Of a stretch of 64,000 bases of DNA, positions 24,756 through 35,469 are shown in pieces (the stretch's first letter is position 1; each line of letters opens with the position of its first letter). The notes beneath the pieces were generated by a model. It saw only the letters and a list, made by a program, of their open reading frames with translations, was not told the DNA's origin and ran no database searches. Made by a program: the position numbers and the translations under genes. Source of the DNA: Sinotaia quadrata (lineage: Eukaryota; Mollusca; Gastropoda; Architaenioglossa; Viviparidae); contig CM054181.1 of assembly GCA_028829895.1 (NCBI GenBank), positions 61,964,759-62,028,758 on the forward strand. Direction: 5' to 3'.

Positions 24756-25790
24756 TGAATTCTCAAGACCAAACTCAAACCTCAATTTCCAACATATTGG
24801 CTCACTAACGAAATTCACAAGAATCAACGTTAATCAACACAAATTTACTGATAAGTTCGATGACAACATTGGACACACACATCAACGAGATCCGGTAGAG
24901 CACAGTAATCACTGTAGTCTGAAGTGGGGACAAGCTTACCAAAAAAAATCAAAGATGTCAAAATGAAAGGGCACACCACTTTGAGGCATATTTCATTTCT
25001 AAACTCCTTTCTTTCTTACACAATTTCTCAACTTACAAATCCTGCAACTTACAGATCCTGCAATGATATCCATTAGCCGGATAGGCACACAGCATAAGAA
25101 GTATAGCTTTGATCAAAATTCACAAGTATAATGTACAAAGTAGTCATATTAGTGAACATAGAAATAATGATTCAGTTACATAAAGCATTCTCTAATTCAA
25201 ATCATAGATCAATAACGAACATATTCGAAATATTTCTAAGTTCATTATTTTTTCTTTATCAGTCAGTTAACTTACCAGAAGCTAATGACATCCTTTATGA
25301 CCGGACTTGAGTTACGTCAAAATCAACTTGATTAGAATATGGACCTTTCTTCAACAAAGTACTTTCAGTGTATCCCCATTGGATGAAATTGTTATGAACA
25401 ATTGTGAGACTATTTGTCAGAAAAAAAACTACTCATCCGCCTGGAACTGGTTTGGATTGCATCAGCATGTTCTTACATATTCTCCACCAGAGTTGTTATT
25501 TTAACTCTGGTATTTACAAAAAAATATCGTCATGCGAGGTAACGAAGGCCATGTCACGTTGACATATAACAAATTATGTAACAGTTAAGTTTAGAAATAG
25601 TGACTGGTAAATTTACTCTGCCACACTAAGGTTATACAAAGAAACTTAAGCAACGGACCAAAGTTTTCAAGTTCTGCAGATCTTATTTTACTTAGTTTAA
25701 ATGCATCTTTCTAAATTGGCATATTTTCCCCATTTCGATTAATTTTAATTATTTTATATTGTATAATCTGGTATCCGGGCTTCTCATATA
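24756..25790. other. Non-coding stretch, copy B
   Basis: Duplicate of 10,377-11,420 with small indels and no recognisable gene. Confidence 0.55.
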
Positions 25791-25791
25791 T

Positions 25792-25941
25792 AGAATTAAC
25801 AAGTTACTTAAAATAGAGAATTAACAAGTTACTTAAAATAGAGAATTAACAAGTTACTTAAAATAGAGAATTAACAAGTTGCTTAAAATAGAGAATTAAC
25901 AAGTTACTTAAAATAGAGAATTAACAAGTTACTTAAAATAG
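25792..25941. repeat. 25-bp tandem repeat, 6 units, only in copy B
   Basis: agaattaacaagttacttaa plus aatag is repeated six times. Copy A has one unit at the same place, so the expansion followed the duplication or separates two haplotypes. Confidence 0.95.
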
Positions 25942-26049
25942 AGAAGATACTTACGAATTGTTGATGGTTTTAGATTAATATAAGTGAAATTTAATTTCTT
26001 GGGGAGCGGCGGGAGTGGTGTTGGTGGTGGGAATGTTGGGAAAAAATAC

Positions 26050-26365
26050 AACATACTACACACACATACTTACACGTCATACATATCACACACACATATT
26101 TACACGTCATACATACCACACACACACACACACACATACACACACACACATGCACGCACGCACGCACACACACATCATACATATCACAAACCCATATCAC
26201 ATCATACATACCACACATACATACACACATCATACATACCACACACACACACACACACATCATACATATCACAAACACATATCACATCATACATACCACA
26301 CACACATCATACATATCACACACACATAACACACACACGCACACAATCATATCATACATACCACA
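26050..26365. repeat. Compound CA satellite, copy B
   Basis: Counterpart of 11,545-11,905, with the same catcatacatatcacaca phrases but a different arrangement of units. Confidence 0.9.
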
Positions 26366-26537
26366 CGCACTTTTCGTAGCGATTTGTAGCAGGACACACA
26401 ACCGAGAACCGAACACACTCCACAAATATTTTTTTTTAATACACCTCTCCTCCCTCGCACTCCTTTACAAAAAAATAAATAAACGAATAAAACGAAAACA
26501 AGCCCACAGGCAAAAAAATTGCAGATTACCAAAAGAT

Positions 26538-27285
26538 CAAGTTTCCATCACGCTTTTGTGTCTGCAGTTACAAACTTTTCTTCAGTTATTATATAAAAGG
26601 AAATACAAAACTACGCATGAAATTTGATTTTAGAGATTAAAATCGCATTTACATACTTTCAATAAAGCGGAGAGTCTTGCCTTACTGGTAGCTGGAGATT
26701 ATTTTGAAAGAAAAGAACCACCTTTTTAATTTAAAGAAAGAAAAAAACTTACGCGAAACGAAAACCAATAGCCTCGTGCCATTTAGAAAAAGATTGAAGT
26801 CTGCGACTCCATTTGAATGTAGGTGGTCTTGAACTAATATCCGGGTTGCCTAGGAATGAAAATGTTCTGCTAAAAAAAAAAATTAGGAAAGAAAAAGAAA
26901 TGTAATCGGTCATATATTGACAGTTGAAGTAATTCAAATTAGAATCAGTCAGCGTATAGTGTTTAAAAAATGTTAACTCTTTCTCTGCTGCCAAACACAT
27001 ACAGATGTGATCTTGAAAGGGTTAAAACTTGCAAGTGCAGAGAGCGGGTAGAGATAGCAATATGTGTCTCGTTTTCTGTGGAAGAGAAAGCGAAGGGCGA
27101 ACCATGCAATTAGGACTCTAATTCCATAATACAAGCTTCTGAAATCATATACATGGCCACGTCCCTATTTCCCAGACATGCCTTGAGGGTCCGCAAGAAT
27201 AGATGCATATGGCTTGTCAATGCTCCACTGGAATTTGACCCACAAATAAATAGACAAATGCATTAAAAAAAAACAGGAAACTTTA
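26538..27285. other. Single-copy sequence after the duplication border
   Basis: No alignment to the sequence after 12,076 is visible, so 26,537/26,538 is a true junction. No gene is recognised. An 83-codon open frame at 26,749-27,000 on the minus strand has no recognisable feature. Confidence 0.55.
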
Positions 27286-27296
27286 AACTTACAGAT

Positions 27297-27545
27297 ACAT
27301 TAACATACAGCCATTACACATTAATTACGCTTTATAACTACATTAATAAACAGCCATTACACATTAATTACGCTTTATAACTACATTAATAAACAGCCAT
27401 TACACAGTAATTACGCTTTATAACTACATTAATAAACAGCCTTTACACATTAAGTACACTTCATAGCTTCAATAATAAAGAGCTTTGACACATTAATTAC
27501 ACTTTATACCTATATTAATAAATAGCCTTAAAACATTAATTGTAC
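27297..27545. repeat. 43-bp tandem repeat, about 6 units
   Basis: Unit core acattaataaacagccatta, then cacattaattacgctttataac. The first units are near-perfect and the later ones diverge. Confidence 0.9.
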
Positions 27546-27816
27546 TTTGTACTCTGGATAGTTCTGGAGGGATTTGGTTATCATCACTATGTTCTGGGGT
27601 CACGGCACAAAGGTTCTGTGTCGAAACCCACCAAAAGAGGAGTGTATCAAACGTTTCCATTAGCTTCCGAAAGACTTGCAGATTCATTTAATTATGATGT
27701 ATAGTTTTTTTGGTTTGATGTATGTTGAAGACGTTTGCATAAATACCTTCTAGATTTTAATTGTAATTACTGCTAAGCGCTTAGAGATTTATAAGAATGT
27801 GCTTAGCAAGTCTTCT

Positions 27817-27855
27817 TTATTAGTGGTATCGTCATCGTCGTTATCATCATCATCA

Positions 27856-27909
<54 letters not shown>
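27817..27909. repeat. (ATC)n/(ATT)n microsatellite at the LINE 3' end
   Basis: A short tcgtcatcatcatc run passes into about 17 perfect ATT units that end at the 3' terminus of the minus-strand LINE. On the LINE strand the tail reads as TAA/AAT repeats. Confidence 0.95.
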
Positions 27910-27911
<2 letters not shown>

Positions 27912-29071
27912 CCTCTCTCCACGACTTCTGTTTGAATGTCGGTTGTGATCCAAGGTCTCGGAATCTTACCAGGATTCTGGGAGATCCAAGGTTTTACGGA
28001 GGATGTGGGCACTTCCGAGGAGCGCTGCTGTGGAGCGAGTCTGTGGTTTCCAGGGAGTTTATTCAGGTAGCCTTCCAATTCAGATGTTATGTTCCCCAAG
28101 GCTCCTATCACTATAGGTATCACTTCTACTTTTACATTCCACAGTCTCTGAATTTCTAATCTGAGGTCTTGGTATTTTTCTATTTTTTCACTTTCTTTTG
28201 TTTTTATGTTTCTATCACTTGGAACAGCGACATCAATGATTGTTACTGTTCTGTTGGACTTACTGAGAACTGCAATGTCTGGTCTTCGTGCAGGAATCAC
28301 CCGATCTGTTCTTATCTTAAAGTCCCACAGTATTTTGACTTCTGTTTCGGTGTCTGCTTCTGGTTGGTGCATCCATGCTCTTCATGGGGATTTTATGCCA
28401 TAGTTCTCACACATATTTCTATGTATGAGTTTTGCCACTTCGTTGTGTCGTTTGGTGTATTCTAGTTCCCGCTAGAATCTGACATCCAGATAGTATGTGC
28501 TCTCATCCATGGTCTTGCAGAGTCTATATTTGGAATAATTTGAGATTTTCATGATTTTCGTTTTGTGTGATTTGGTGTTGCAGAACAGCAATGGTGATAG
28601 GGAATCACCTTGGAAGATTCCACAATTTATTGTTATGTCTGCAATATTTGCGTTGTTGCATGTGAGGGTGGTTTTCCAGTTTTTCATTGACTCCCGAATT
28701 AGGCTCTGTATTGATGGCGCTACTTTGTACAATTTTAATGTTTCAATTATCCATGAATGTAGGACTGAGTCATAGGCTTTTTGATAGTCAATCCATGCCA
28801 TTGCAAGATTTGTTCTTCGTTTCTTGCTGTCAGTAAATATTGCCTTATCAATTGCCAATTGGTCTTTTGTTCCTCTGCTGCCCTGTCTAGCACCCTTTTG
28901 TTCATCGTTTAGAAGTTTGTTTGTTTCAAGGTGAGTCATGATTTTGTCAGCTGTAATTCCTGATAGTAACTTCCAGGTGGTTGATAGGCATGTGATTGGA
29001 CGATAGTTGTTTGGCGTTGTGCATTTCGCTAAATATGAATTTATTGTCTCCTTTGACAAGACGTTTTCCAC
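27910..29071 (-). pseudogene. R4/Dong-like LINE with restriction-like endonuclease, internally deleted
   Basis: Minus-strand frames give two recognisable parts. From 29,071 down to about 28,600 is the front half of a reverse transcriptase: [45 protein letters not shown] and [14 protein letters not shown]. The YMDD catalytic box and some hundreds of residues are missing; a short joined segment to 28,472 ends in a stop. From about 28,450 to 27,910 comes the C-terminal part: a conserved KRHNEVAKLIHRNMCENYG piece, an in-frame stop, then WDFKIRTDRVIPARRPDIAV. That includes the PD-x14-D motif of the restriction-like endonuclease (RPDIAV to TIIDVAV) and a downstream K/E-rich KEKIEKY-type stretch. 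This order is that of R2/R4/Dong-class LINEs. The element is dead. Its 3' end abuts (TAA)n, the known target type of Dong. Confidence 0.8.
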
Positions 29072-29125
29072 TTACGGGAAAATTGTGTGATAGTAAATGT
29101 TTGTCTTTAATGTTGTGGAAGAGAG
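29035..29125. repeat. Dispersed segment shared with the duplicated region
   Basis: gacgttttccacttacggga and aatgttgtggaagagagaaa match 4,860-4,945 and 19,100-19,180. The segment overlaps the start of the readable LINE frame. Confidence 0.6.
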
Positions 29126-30302
29126 AAAACATTTACAGTGCCCGCATATCCGCCAAGTGAGAGAGACGGGTGGTGATTTCTGGAGAATTATTAATAACAT
29201 AAATTAAGATTCTCATCACTTGTAATTAATTATGGATGAATCATCATCACCATCATGAACAACAACAGCAACAACTAGGGTGGCATTGTGTTACACGTAC
29301 ATGCACTCATACATACTTATACAAAACATACATACACACACATAGGTAAACACACGCAAACACACCACCACTTTTAAAGAAATATACAACAACACCTATT
29401 TAATACTTGGCCAAGACTCTGTCATCATCCTTATGTTAGGTTCTGTCATTATATTCTTCATTTATTCAAACAACAAACTGTTTTTCATGTAAATTTGCTT
29501 CTATCCCTTGTGCCCTTTATTCAAACAACAAACTGTTTTCATGTAAATTTGCTTCTGTCCCTTGAGTCCCTGTCACCTTCCACTCCCCAATGAGTGTCGT
29601 TACAAACACCGCCTCAGTCTATGACGTTCCTTGGATTTTGTGTGTATTTTTCCTTTTACTGAAGTTCCTTCTGTTCGAGTCACGTACACACATAAACGCG
29701 TACACAACCACATGCACACACATACAGTTGAACACACACACACACACACACGCACACACGCACGCACATATATATCCACTTGCGCACAGACAAGCACAGT
29801 TTTATATGTATATTCAAGTACAGAAAAACGCACGCACATTCGCGCGCACATAATATGAACATTGTCGCACACACAGGCTATATGCGCACACGATCATATT
29901 CAAGCACACTCGTACACACTCACACAATGTTCCATTCCCCCACCCCATCCATTTCTCTACACATCGACACTATCCTGGAGCTAGAATCTTCGGCCCTCAA
30001 ATATACTCTCATGTTCGAAAATACCATACATCATAGCCATGACGTCATTCATTGCAATTTGTTTTGCACATTTTCATATGGAAGAAAGCACGCGATGTTC
30101 AACCTATACTTATAATCTGAAACGAACGCTGGTCACATCGAGAACTGCATGAGGAGGACGACAACGACTGTGGAGACTTTGCTGAGTAACAGTTAGCTTT
30201 AGTTGAAGGTGCATTAGTCATGACCATAATATTAAGTTTCTCTAACCTCTTTTTTTCAAGTTCTCTGGCGGATTCACTTGCATTCACTTATATGTATAGT
30301 TA
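29126..30302. other. Non-coding; small duplications and CA-rich tract
   Basis: A ~55-bp phrase (caaacaacaaactgttttcatg) occurs twice at about 29,463-29,565. A degenerate CA/CGCA tract spans 29,680-29,930. A perfect TGACGTCA lies at 30,040-30,047. No gene is recognised. Confidence 0.6.
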
Positions 30303-30860
30303 GAGCTGAGTAACTTATTTGTACAGAGAAAACATGGTGATTTATTTATATGCTCAGAACGTGTTGACTTATTTGTACATTTAGATCTTGGTGGCTCCTT
30401 CGAACAGTAAACAAATGGTGATATTTGGTCAGAGAAACCTTAGTGACTTATTGTACAGTTAGAATGTGGTGACTTATTGTACAGTTAGAATTTGGTGACT
30501 TATTGTACAGTTAGAATTTGGTGACTTCTTTGGACAAAGAAAAATTGATTAATTTTTACAAAGAAAACGTGATGGCTTATTCTAACAAAGAAAAATTGAT
30601 GACAAAGAAAATTGACTTATCTTTGAAAGAAAAAAACTTGGTGACATATTTGTACATAGATAGCTTGGTAACTTATTTGTACAGAGAAAACATGGCGAGA
30701 CATGACTTATTTTGGACAGAGAAAACTTGGCGATTTATTTATATAGAGAGAACTAGGTGGCACTGCTATAGAGAGAATTCGGTGACTTATTTTGAAAATT
30801 GGTAACTTATTTGTTTCGAGAGAACTTGGCGACCGATTTGGTTCGATTATTTTGGGTGAC
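30303..30860. repeat. Degenerate ~28-bp minisatellite (gtgacttatttgtacagaga)
   Basis: About twenty diverged units with the core ggtgacttatttgtacagag fill this interval and end about 45 bp before the pogo element. Confidence 0.85.
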
Positions 30861-30905
30861 GTGATAAAAAAATGTGATGACATAGTAATACTAAAAATGT
30901 AAGTA

Positions 30906-30930
30906 GGGGAACCTGGGGTAAAATGAGATA
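30906..30930 (+). repeat. Left terminal inverted repeat of the pogo element
   Basis: 25 bp beginning ggggaacctggggtaaaa. It matches the reverse complement of 33,640-33,664 at 24 of 25 positions. Confidence 0.95.
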
Positions 30931-31429
30931 GTGGGGTAAAACGAGAAACACGAATTATTGAAACACAGAGAGAGAAAGCTCTTCAGCAAGGAGTCTAATA
31001 AAGAGATCACGTGGTACTGCCTTGCCGGCAATGTCCGATTTGTTTGTTTGAGCTGCGTGCATCGGCGAGAGGTAAATATTTCAATTTTATCTTTTTTGAT
31101 CTATTTTTATGGTTATGCTGCAATCGTGTTCATTAGGAAAAAAGGTACAGATTTGTCAGACAAGAATTAACATTCTGAGAGATATTTATATGGGCAACGG
31201 TAATATATTTATCAGTTTGACCTACTTAAGCATGGCAGTGTGTGGTTTGCAGGCTTTGTGAAAAAGCATAAGTGGGGTAAAACGGGACAAAACAATAGGG
31301 CAAAATGAGACGCTGTCTCGTTTTACCCCTAATGGTCACAAGGTCATTAAATGTGTATGATTGCATGGTTTTTAAATGAAAAAAAAATTATCAGAATTAT
31401 TTCTTATAAAATATTCTCTTTTTTTCAGC

Positions 31430-33392
31430 CCTTGGATCAATTGCAACTGTCTTTACAAAAGAGGAAGAAGAGGAGCTTGTCAGCTATGTCCAGCAGATGG
31501 AGAAAATGCTCTTTGGTCTTTCTTCATACGAACTTCGTAAACTTGCCTATGAGCTTGCAGAAAGAAACGGAAAGGCCAACAAGTTCAATGATGAAAAAGG
31601 AGTCGCTGGCTACGACTGGTACAGAGGGTTTATGGCCCGGCATTCAGACAAGCTGTCACTTCGAAAACCTGAAGCAACTTCAGCAGCTCGAGCCATGGGC
31701 TTCAATAGAGTTGCAGTCACATCTTTCTTTGACCTACTTGAGGATGTGGTGGATAAATACAAGCTGAGTGGAGACAGGATCTGGAATTGTGATGAAATGG
31801 GTGTTTCCACAGTTCCAAAGTCTCTCTCAAAAGTTGTGGCAACCAAAGGGAAGAGGCAGATAGGTTCGGTCACTTCTGCAGAGAGGGGGCAGCTTGTAAC
31901 TTCGGTAATATGCTGCTCTGCTGCAGGACAATACATGCCACCAATGCTTATATTCCCTCGAGTACGCATGAAACCTGAATTGATGGATGGTGCACCACCT
32001 GGAGCATGGGCTGAGTGCCACCCAAGTGGATGGATTCAAACAGAACTCTTCATCAAATATATAAGACAGTTCATACAGTTCACCAGAGCATCAAAGGAGA
32101 AGCCTGTGCTTCTGATTCTAGATGGCCATGCAGCACACACGAAAAGCGTGGAACTGATTGACATTGCAAGAGAACATGGAGTCATTCTTTTGTGCCTTCC
32201 ACCACACTGCACGCATCGACTGCAGCCGTTGGATTTAGCTTTCATGAAGCCACTCAGCACATTTTATGACCACCAGGTTCGGATTTGGTTACGCAATCAC
32301 CCAGGGCGTGTGGTGACCCAGTTTCAGATCCCAAACCTCTTCGGGAGAGCATACCTACAGGCAGCAACGATGTTAAATGCAATCAATGGCTTCAAAGCTT
32401 CAGGAATATGGCCCTTGGACAGAAGCGTTTTTTCCGAAGCGGACTTCATTGCAGCTGAGGCAACTGATATTCCTGTTGCTGCTGATGACCTCAACCTCCA
32501 GACCACCACATCAGCTTCCAGCCATCCTACTGCCTCAACCTCCAGCTATTCCACCACCTCAGCATCTAGGCCTCCCACTGCTTCAACCTCCAGCACTTCT
32601 GCTGCCTGTACCTCCAGGCCTGCTGCCTCAGCCTCTAGCTATTCCACCACCTCAGCATATAGGCCTCCCACCGCCTCAAAATCCAGCACTACTGCTGCCT
32701 CTACTTCCAGGTCTCCTGCTGCCTCAACCTCCAGCTATCCCACCACCTCAGTTTCCAGCCATCTCATTGCTTCAGCGTCAAGGCCTCCTACTTCCTCAAC
32801 CTCCAGGCCTTCCCCTACCTCTACCTCCAGGTTTCCTACTGCCTCAGCCTCCACATCCAAGCCTCCTGCCGCCTCTACATCCAGGCCTCTCATTTCTTCA
32901 ACCTCCACAGATTCACGCCGTCCCACTGCCTCAACTTTCATCAATGCTACCACCTCAGTTTCCACCCCAACCACTTCACCACAAAAACAAGACGAAACAG
33001 CATTTGGCATTTCCCCACAAGCCATCATACCCTTTCCTAAAGCAAACATTACTAAACGCGTGTCACGGCAAAGAGGAAAGACTGCTATTCTCACATCTTC
33101 TCCATATAAAAAGTCTCTTTTGGAGAAAAAGGAGAAGATAATATCAACAAAAACTCTAACCAAGGGTAAGGGTAAAGGTGTCAGCTCATCTGGAAAGCCC
33201 ATTTCTTCATCCCAGAGCCAGTGCCAGGAACAGGATGCACAGTGCCTGTACTGTGATGAACTGTACTCCGAGAGTGCAGAAAGCTGGGTAGCCTGTCAAG
33301 GTGACTGCAACAGGTGGACACACTACAGCTGTGCAGGTCTTGACGAAAGAAACAAGGCCCCAGTTTTCATCTGTGAACTCTGCGATGACTAA
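31430..33392 (+). CDS. Pogo-type DDE transposase with C-terminal PHD finger (main exon)
   Basis: The frame is open from the acceptor tttttttcag at 31,429 to a TAA at 33,390-33,392. It includes about 22 residues before the first ATG (31,497) with VFTKEEEEELVSYV, which belongs to the CENP-B-type helix-turn-helix, so an upstream exon is likely. A donor gag/gtaaat at 31,072 is one candidate. Counting from that ATG (631 aa), the catalytic triad is D99 (IWNCDEMG), D209 (LLILDGHAAH) and D246 (THRLQPLDLAFMKPL), a DD36D arrangement typical of the DDE_1 family. Residues about 335-490 are Ser/Thr/Pro/Ala low complexity with irregular repeats. Residues 583-629 form a PHD-type Cys4-His-Cys3 finger: C583, C586, C600, C604, H609, C612, C626, C629. 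The protein would bind the element ends and cut and paste it in the nucleus. The N-terminal psq-type helix-turn-helix is not visible in one clean frame upstream, where stops intervene. Confidence 0.92.
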
Positions 33393-33639
33393 CTTTTGTT
33401 TTATGCTACCTCCAGTGTATGTCTCGTTTTACCCCAGCTTATGTCTCGTTTTACCCCAGGCATGGGGCAAAATGGGACAATATGATTACCTCAATAAATC
33501 GTTAGTGTTTCTTTTGCAACAAATAAATTTCATCTTTCTTTTGTTGTGTCATTGTTGTCCATCCCTTGATTGTTTAGTACACAGAATTTCATTTACATGT
33601 AAATGTTATCTTTGATACAGCAGGTCTTTTTTCCTTAAG

Positions 33640-33664
33640 TATCTCGTTTTACCCCAGGTTCCCC
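33640..33664 (-). repeat. Right terminal inverted repeat of the pogo element
   Basis: Reverse complement of the left terminus, ending ...ttttaccccaggttcccc directly before the TA duplication. Confidence 0.95.
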
Positions 33665-33666
33665 TA

Positions 33667-34593
33667 TAGGAAACGATAAAGCATATAATCTTGTACAGGC
33701 TATAAACGCTGTACAATAAATATATATATATATATATATAATACAAATGATCGTAATATACAGTTTGTGATTTTCCTGGATAGTAAGAAGTCAGTGACTG
33801 ATGTGGATAGTAACTATTTGTTGATTTATTTTGATAGATAAGAATTGGGACTTGGAGAACTAAGGTTCGTAATTGGCAGAAACCTTGATGACGTATCTGC
33901 ATTATTGTAGTCATTTTCGGAACGATGTTTAGCAAATACTTTCTGCAGCAATGACCCGTTGGCGTCCTGGCAAAACGTAGCAATATTACTAGTTACACCA
34001 ATGTTCCTTTGGCTGTCTGGCACAACCTACCAATGTTACTAGTTATACTAACGATCCTTTCGCTGTCCGGCACAGAAATAAATATTAATGTTTTGCAAGA
34101 ATCTTAATTGAAAAAAGCACACATACTTAAATCCAAATGCCTGTCCCCTCTGTAATAGGAAGCGCGAGACACATCATAAACGTGTAAATTATTGACACAA
34201 CTAACTCTCCCGTGTAAACACATATACATACATACACATATATATCTTCTCTCTCGCGCGCGCGCATTAGACAGCCTTTCGCTGTCAATTTTTATAGTTT
34301 GAAACGCCAACAACCGCCCCCGCGTTAGCTGTCGAGGTACCAGACTATTCAGACACAGCCCATTATGTTGTATATTTTTTTACTACACGAGAAAGTCCAT
34401 AATCTCGCTAGTATGTTTATCAGTAATCCTTGCTTTCATGTGCAAAGCTCAAGCGTCTCACGGACGCATTCACTGCCAGGTGCATTTCGCGTTAACGTGT
34501 CCATTAAAACAAAACCCAAACAAGCAAAATACTGAGTAGCCTAATAGTGTAAGTAATAATTCCGAACTGCCACAAGATATAATAGCTATTGTG
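33667..34593. other. Non-coding, nothing recognised
   Basis: Contains (TA)n at about 33,720-33,740 and a short (CG)n run at 34,255-34,266. Phrases ggcacaacctaccaatgtta / ctagttatactaacgatcct suggest an old short repeat near 33,960-34,075. Confidence 0.5.
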
Positions 34594-34885
34594 ATCCTGC
34601 ACGACGTAATAACTATTATCATCCTGCACTACGTGATAACTATTATAATCCTGCACGACGTAATAACTACTATCATCTTGCACGACGTGATAACTATTAT
34701 AATCCTGCACGACGTAATAACTAGTATCAACGTGCATGACGTAATAGCTAATATGATCTTGCGTGACGTAATAGCTTTTTATGATCTGGCAGGATGTAAT
34801 AACTATTATGATCCGGCATGAAATAATAGCTATTACGATTCTGCACGACGTAACATCTATTATGATCTTGCATGTCATAATATAA
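34594..34885. repeat. 27-bp minisatellite with ACGT cores, about 10 units
   Basis: Unit core atcctgcacgacgtaataac plus tattatc. Most units keep GACGTAAT, a half-CRE-like sequence. Open frames across it on both strands are repeat translations. Confidence 0.92.
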
Positions 34886-35469
34886 CTACGTTGGTCCAAC
34901 CTTTGCTCACCCTCCAAATATAAATTCAAATGTCGCTACTAATAATATGAATTAAAATATTTCATTTTAAAAAAAAAAAAGAGAAAATAAGGAAAGCTCG
35001 CCCTCATCTGTCAAACCAATGTTACGTCTGCACGAAAGTAATTTGCGCATGGCGAAACTCCCCACGCTGGTTTCCGCGAACACACGCACGTGAAAACCAC
35101 GCATGCGCGAGCATACCCACATATGGACTCTACCCACGCAGACAGGCTGTGTAAATATATTGACCAAGGTCACTAGGACAAACATATTCCTATGAAATGT
35201 AGAGACCAGCTTCTTGTCTTCCTTCTCTCCCTCCTACATTCTTTCTTTCTGTCTGTTTTCAGCTCGTTTTGGCCTGTGCTTTTCCTTGGCTCTCGCTATT
35301 CTCGGGGTGATAGCAGACGTCGGGGACAACTAATGAGTACATTGGTGTACTTCGTAGCTAGAGGCCTTTGTGCGCAAAGCCTGAAAATATCCCACCTCTA
35401 CCGGTGTGCGCCGCTGGGTCAGTCCTAATGAGCGGCTGCTATGGGGGTGCACGTGCAATTAGGACAAGA

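Larger units (their letters stand above)
16109..26537. repeat. Segmental tandem duplication, copy B
   Basis: Same order and orientation as copy A, offset about 14.35-14.46 kb. The PGSN array is 18-bp units only (16,109-16,512, 22 units) against more than 2.1 kb in copy A. Other length differences are a single 51-bp block at 18,741 (three in A), ten 45-bp units at 24.3 kb (eight in A), six 25-bp units at 25.8 kb (one in A) and longer CA tracts. It ends at 26,537 exactly where copy A ends at 12,076. Confidence 0.93.
30904..33666 (+). mobile_element. Complete pogo-superfamily (Tigger/jerky-like) DNA transposon with TA target duplication
   Basis: The element proper is 30,906-33,664 (2,759 bp), bounded by TA on both sides (30,904-30,905 and 33,665-33,666), the target duplication of Tc1/mariner-pogo elements. 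Ends are inverted repeats of 25 bp with one mismatch, starting ggggaacctggggtaaaa. Inside is one transposase gene with all three catalytic aspartates, followed by polyadenylation signals at about 33,493 (caataaatc) and 33,524 (caaataaat). Intact ends and a long undamaged ORF suggest a recent insertion. Autonomy depends on the upstream helix-turn-helix exon, which I could not resolve. Confidence 0.93.

Noticed and set aside
24124..24966. 280-codon ORF through the 45-bp VNTR
   Set aside because: The period is divisible by three and the unit lacks stops, so all frames are open. Flanking residues show no domain.
32377..33141. 254-codon plus frame and 155-codon minus frame over the transposase
   Set aside because: Shadows of the Ser/Thr/Pro-rich linker of the transposase. 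They contain no catalytic motifs.
35192..35428. 78-codon ORF with a hydrophobic N-terminus resembling a signal peptide
   Set aside because: The hydrophobic run is encoded by a ctt/ttc pyrimidine-rich stretch, and no donor or conserved continuation is seen.
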